64,000 nt of DNA from Cloeon dipterum. Lineage: Eukaryota; Arthropoda; Insecta; Ephemeroptera; Baetidae. Positions 60,189-64,000 of this stretch are shown here, one piece after another (position 1 is the first letter of the stretch; every line of letters begins with the position of its first letter). The notes under the pieces are model-generated. The model saw only the letters and a list, made by a program, of their open reading frames with translations. It did not search any database and was not told the DNA's origin. The position numbers and the translations under genes were made by a program. The stretch is taken from NCBI RefSeq assembly GCF_949628265.1, contig NC_088787.1, forward strand, positions 15,924,501-15,988,500. The letters run 5' to 3'.

Positions 60189-60763
60189 CTCAATCCAACT
60201 CTTCACTGGAACCTTCTCACTCGCGGGAGCCCCACACAAGCTTATAAACTGTAAGCTCTTTCTTAGTCATCTGGCATGTGCAAAAATATCAAAGTTTTTC
60301 AACGTGCTTTCAAAGTGCTCAACCCCGCTCGTCATATAAGTATTTTTATTTAGTAGTAAAAAAATACTGATGTACAGTCGTGAATAAATTATATTATAAC
60401 GCTGCGTATTTCTTTCTTTTTCATATTCGTGGCTCTTTATAAAATGCAAAATAGCTGAATCTCTGAAAAAAATATAGTTATGTGTGATTTTAAATACCTT
60501 ACTTAAATTAAAATCATCTAAATTTGAATATAGAAATTACTCTGTTTTCAGTTAGCGATATATTGTTGGAACATTAATAAACCATGCGAAAAGGGCGTTT
60601 GTTAAAAACATATAAAAAGCGAAATAATTGAATAAAAATGTATTGATGACCATTTTTATTTTACAAAAGCCTGGGATGAGAAAACAATTGACATAATATA
60701 GATACTTCTAATTAAATTAACAATTATCACGAAAGTAGAAATTTGCAGATGCATATGAAACAA

Positions 60764-61118
60764 TTAAAACACTGTGACGCATCTATTAAGACGGCTGTTC
60801 CACACTTGACCATTTCTGCACTTGTTTCGTTTTGGTGCTCCAGCTATATTCAGTACTGTGCTCTCCGTTGATTCTTGGTGCTCATCTAGTAAAATGTTGG
60901 AAAATAATCAGACTGTAATAAAATGCGAAAATAAAATCTGTACCAAAACTTTCCACGCAACGTTTGAAGAAAGTGCTGAAGGCCTCTCCAGGGGGGCAAC
61001 GTTTTGATTGGAATGCAGCAAGCACAACTCCTTCTGTTTTTGTATCGTCTGTCCTGGCTTCCAGCATTTTCAGTTCGCACAACAACAGCAGGCTGCAGAG
61101 AAACGCCACCTTCTCCAT
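60764..61118 (-). CDS. Secreted two-loop secapin-like protein, two exons
   Basis: Exon 1 (61118-60944) and exon 2 (60885-60764) join in phase 1 across a 58-bp intron to 98 residues. The signal peptide is VAFLCSLLLLCELKMLEA. Loop 1 CPPGEAFSTFFKRC-VESF, loop 2 CRNGQVWNSRLNRC-VTVF. The linker is acidic (DEHQESTES), then GAPKRNK before loop 2. Closest in architecture to the 59.9-kb gene. AATAAA at 60655-60660. Confidence 0.87.
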
Positions 61119-62642
61119 CTCGCTTCAACTCACAACTGCGCTCATTGATGGTGAGGTTGTGTTTTCATTTTACAAACAACACTTCTTGATCAGTAAAATT
61201 TTAACCGAATATGACTATTTCTAGTGATGATTTAATTGAAAAGAACAAAATCGCAATGAACATTTTAAATGTTTGTAAATGTATCACATGTGCAAACACA
61301 AAATGACATGCGGTTTTCAAACATTGCTTCGTCTGTGTGGGTGGCAAACTTGCTAATCAGGTATGTAAGCACTTTATACTGGCTGCTCACTGCCAGAGAA
61401 ATGGCAAAGGTGGAAAGTTGAGTGTTTTGAAATGCTAAATTAACTCATTGTCAGCAGGCTGGGAGTCGCACTGGCGTCGACTCGGCACTTTAGCTGGTTT
61501 TCGCACCTTTCCAGTGGCTTAAGGGGAAATGTTTGGCGTTTAAATCAAAGATCTCGCGGTGCGCGGAGGTGAAAAGATTGCCAAATTAAGACACTCGGGA
61601 GGTTTTATTCGGATCTGGTGAGCTCATAGCCACGGGATGTGCTGAGCAGACGAGGTTTAAAAAAAACTATAACCCTAATTAATGTTTTCCAAATTTGTGG
61701 CACACAATACACAATAATGTCCAATTCATTTTTTTTAATTTAGCTTGATAATTTACAAGTCCCTTTGGAGTATTTGCTTTTTAAATAAGTGAAATAAAAG
61801 CTATAGCGGCTTTGGCGTACTACTACACATCAATCAACTTTCATATCTTAATTTTTAATTTAAGCATAACTAATTTAAATATAAAAGTTGAAGCATTATT
61901 ATTAACTTAGGCAACAGAGTGTTGTGCGTTTCAAATGAGAATAATAAACTCTATCCAATTAATTGCCACAATAATGATGTACACAGTTCTCTTGTATAAG
62001 CTCAATTTCTTGTATGTCTCATGTTGGCTTGAAGCAGTTAGCAGGAACTCAAATTTTGACTCAACCTGAAATAATGTTACCCATTGTTAACATCCATATT
62101 ATGCTTCCCGTACATACAAACAACTGTGGGTATATACTTTAATGGAACACTAGCAAGCATTTTAAAGGGATTTTGCCGATTTTACTTGCTTCCAATTTGT
62201 GAAAAGCAGAAAAATTCTATGGAAGCTTACTTTAACAAAATCTCATGTTTCAGCTGACCTTTTCATTGCAATGGAAAATATTTTAGATTTGATACTCACT
62301 TATACGTACTTAAATTTTATCGCACTTAAATATTCTTACCACCGACCACTTTGGTGCATCTTTTTAATCTGGGATGGAATATTTCATCATTTTGGCATTT
62401 CCTTGCTGGCGCGTTTGAAATTTGTAAGGTCGTTTGACTGCTGCTTGTATTAAAGGTTGCCGTGTCAACTAAAAATCAAGGTCACTGGTTTTATAATAAA
62501 TATGTTTTTCTTAAACGATTTGCTGAAGCAAACATTACGATGATTGAACTTTAAGAAACGGACTTAAATTAAGCTCTTTAAAGCTTGATATTTAAGGTGA
62601 TTTTTCGAATATTGCTTTTCATCCAATTATAAGATTATATAC
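61119..62642. other. Spacer containing the right repeat copy
   Basis: Holds the repeat at 61376-61662. I searched the minus strand for a second-loop exon to follow the 62.7-kb exon and found none with a usable acceptor in the right phase and a C-x-x-G-x(n)-C pattern. Confidence 0.45.
61376..61662. repeat. Dispersed repeat, right copy
   Basis: Counterpart of 57144-57442, with the same shared tracts and small insertions and deletions. Lies just beyond the third gene of the trio. Confidence 0.65.
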
Positions 62643-62791
62643 CTGTCGAGGAAGAGATGCATTTACTCTTCGCGTTATCAAAAACCTTTCCTGGAGGACA
62701 AACTTGATATCCGTGAGTGCGCTGGGAAGCACTTTTAAACACCAGATTGCACACCAAGAGAAGAGCAAAAGGCAACGCAACCTTCACCATC
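62643..62791 (-). pseudogene. Secapin-like first exon with a frameshift
   Basis: Read on the minus strand, an ATG at 62791 begins a signal-peptide-like frame (MVKVALPFAL) that is thrown out of frame near 62761 by one extra base and then meets a stop. The rest of the exon is intact in the next frame and contains the loop CPPGKVFDNAKSKC and a donor (ACAG|gtatat at 62643). I found no matching second exon. It is either a recently inactivated member of the array or carries a single-base assembly error. Confidence 0.65.
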
Positions 62792-63720
62792 TTACATCGG
62801 AAACTCGACTGGTGCTATAATAACGCGCAGATGGAAAGCTCAGAGGAGGCTTAACTCCTGCCTGCAATCTCGAAAAGTCCTGCTAATCTTTATTTAAACA
62901 GAAAGTTGAAATGTTAGGGCTACTCCTCGATGATATTTCAAAATATTATGCCACATTTTTGGTACAAGCATAATTATACATGATCACACTAGGTTTACTT
63001 TAATGATCCCAAAAATGGCTCTTGCTAATAATATCCTTTTATAGTCTTAGTAGGAAAGATGCCTAACCATTTTTACCCATGGCAAAATAGCTACTTTAAC
63101 AAAGCTACTTTTGTTACAATAGTTAAAACCGTAAAAATTTGTACGGCTATTTCAAGAATTATTTAAAAAAGGATACAATCTTAATTTGAGGGTTTTTGGA
63201 AAAATTGCATTATCTGGAGTAATTGTAAATCTGGCCTCAGCGAAATAATCTTTAAACTATTTTTTCCATAATTATGCTAGGAGATTGACAACCTGATATA
63301 AATGATAATTTGAAAATTTATGTGTGAAAATTATTTCTGCTGAATCGTTTTCTAATTGAGATTGCTCACAAATCGATCCGATTTGATCTACCAAAATAAA
63401 ACTTGACCATTTTAAAACAAAGAAGGAGTTTAGTTTTTTCTAACAACTCATATTAAATTTATTCGAAATAAAAATCGATGATTGGTTTCAAATGTGAAAG
63501 CTATATGTGTATTTCAAATAAAGAGACAATTTTGGCCCTTCATAGCTAATTGAACAGTACACGAAACTTGGTGCCGAGTGATCAGTGCCAGCCACCGCTT
63601 TGGCCTGAACTACTTTGGACGAGCGTTAATCGATGCTGAACTAATTTAGCGTGCTGAATTCCAGTAGTTACTGACGCTGACACTAGATTATTACATTTAA
63701 CAAACACAAAGGTCCACCGT
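62792..63720. other. Intergenic spacer
   Basis: No exon seen, apart from the 3' UTR of the exon at 63808-63881. Confidence 0.45.
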
Positions 63721-63807
63721 AAAAATTTTATTGCTCTCATGATAAAGATATTACAGGCAAGATTATTAAAACAAATAAACAAACAAAATTTTAAAAAATG
63801 ACATCCA

Positions 63808-63881
63808 TTAACTGCTTGAACGCGAGGGGCAGCTGGAGGTGGGGATGGGTCGCGCCGTCTGATTGCAGGGCTGGCACCAAT
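63808..63881 (-). CDS. Terminal exon of a minus-strand gene running off the window
   Basis: A good acceptor (ttctgtgttctag) precedes a GC-rich segment, and AATAAA follows at 63727-63732. In phase 1 it reads WCQPCNQTARPIPTSSCPSRS and stops at 63808. The other two phases are also open for at least this length, so the reading frame depends on the upstream exon, which is outside the window. Family unknown; the Cys pattern of the phase-1 reading (C-x2-C-x11-C) would not be a typical member of the array. Confidence 0.4.
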
Positions 63882-64000
63882 CTAGAACACAGAAAAATTT
63901 GTTGATCAAATCTTTTTATATATTTTTTGGCTGATTATTAACAAATATCAATTTAATAAGAAATCTTGGAATTCGCTTAAGTATTTCCATTCTGCTGGAA

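Noticed and set aside
61900-62130. Possible second exon for the 62.7-kb pseudogene after an acceptor near 62070
   Set aside because: Contains no Cys loop, and the required phase meets an immediate stop.
1-64000. tRNA, rRNA, CRISPR or viral genes
   Set aside because: No B-box-like GGTTCRANNC in a plausible cloverleaf, no rRNA-like conserved tracts, no regularly spaced direct repeats and no viral protein signatures were seen by eye.

Overview
This is a window of a eukaryotic, very probably insect, nuclear genome. The evidence is AT-rich DNA, genes split by GT-AG introns of about 55 bp to 1.1 kb, AATAAA poly(A) signals, small miniature inverted-repeat elements, and gene families (C-type lectin, ankyrin repeat, secapin-like secreted peptides) typical of arthropods. 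I cannot name the species. There are no bacterial operons, rRNA, tRNA, CRISPR or recognisable viral genes.

Layout. 1-26 kb is almost empty of recognisable coding sequence. It holds a run of three hairpins at 13.77-14.04 kb, a likely first (noncoding) exon on the minus strand at 14.14-14.39 kb, an isolated coding-looking terminal exon at 19.62-19.82 kb, a small membrane-peptide ORF at 23.3 kb and a possible spliced noncoding transcript at 24.8-25.2 kb. This part is probably introns or regulatory DNA of long genes. At 26.65-28.16 kb (+) lies a seven-exon secreted C-type lectin with a coiled-coil stalk. At 28.98-31.19 kb (+) lies an eight-exon ankyrin-repeat gene. A decayed ORF sits at 31.9-33.2 kb.

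From 33.5 to 62.8 kb lies the main feature: a tandem array of about 21 small secreted-peptide genes, all on the minus strand except one (40.72 kb). Nearly every product has a signal peptide, a variable linker and a short disulfide-loop module of the form C-P-x-G-x(n)-C, often C-x-x-G-x-[VTY]-[WFY]-D-x-R-x(2-3)-C-R. The module resembles the core of the bee-venom peptide secapin, and also the C-terminal loop of CBM14 chitin-binding domains. Some genes carry one loop, some two, some three. Loops usually sit on separate exons bounded by phase-1 introns, so the family appears to have grown both by gene duplication and by loop-exon duplication. Three subfamilies are clear: a Q/N/P-rich trio (43.9-48.0 kb) created by segmental duplication, a two-loop trio at 52.5-56.2 kb, and a two-loop trio at 59.2-61.1 kb. 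A truncated copy (45.1 kb) and a frameshifted copy (62.7 kb) show birth and death in the array. Neighbouring subfamilies are flanked by duplicated noncoding repeats and at least one inserted element.

Exon structures were derived by hand from splice sites, reading phase and stop codons. Functions of the peptides (immune effector, protease inhibitor, venom or reproductive-tract peptide, cuticle/chitin binding) are hypotheses only.
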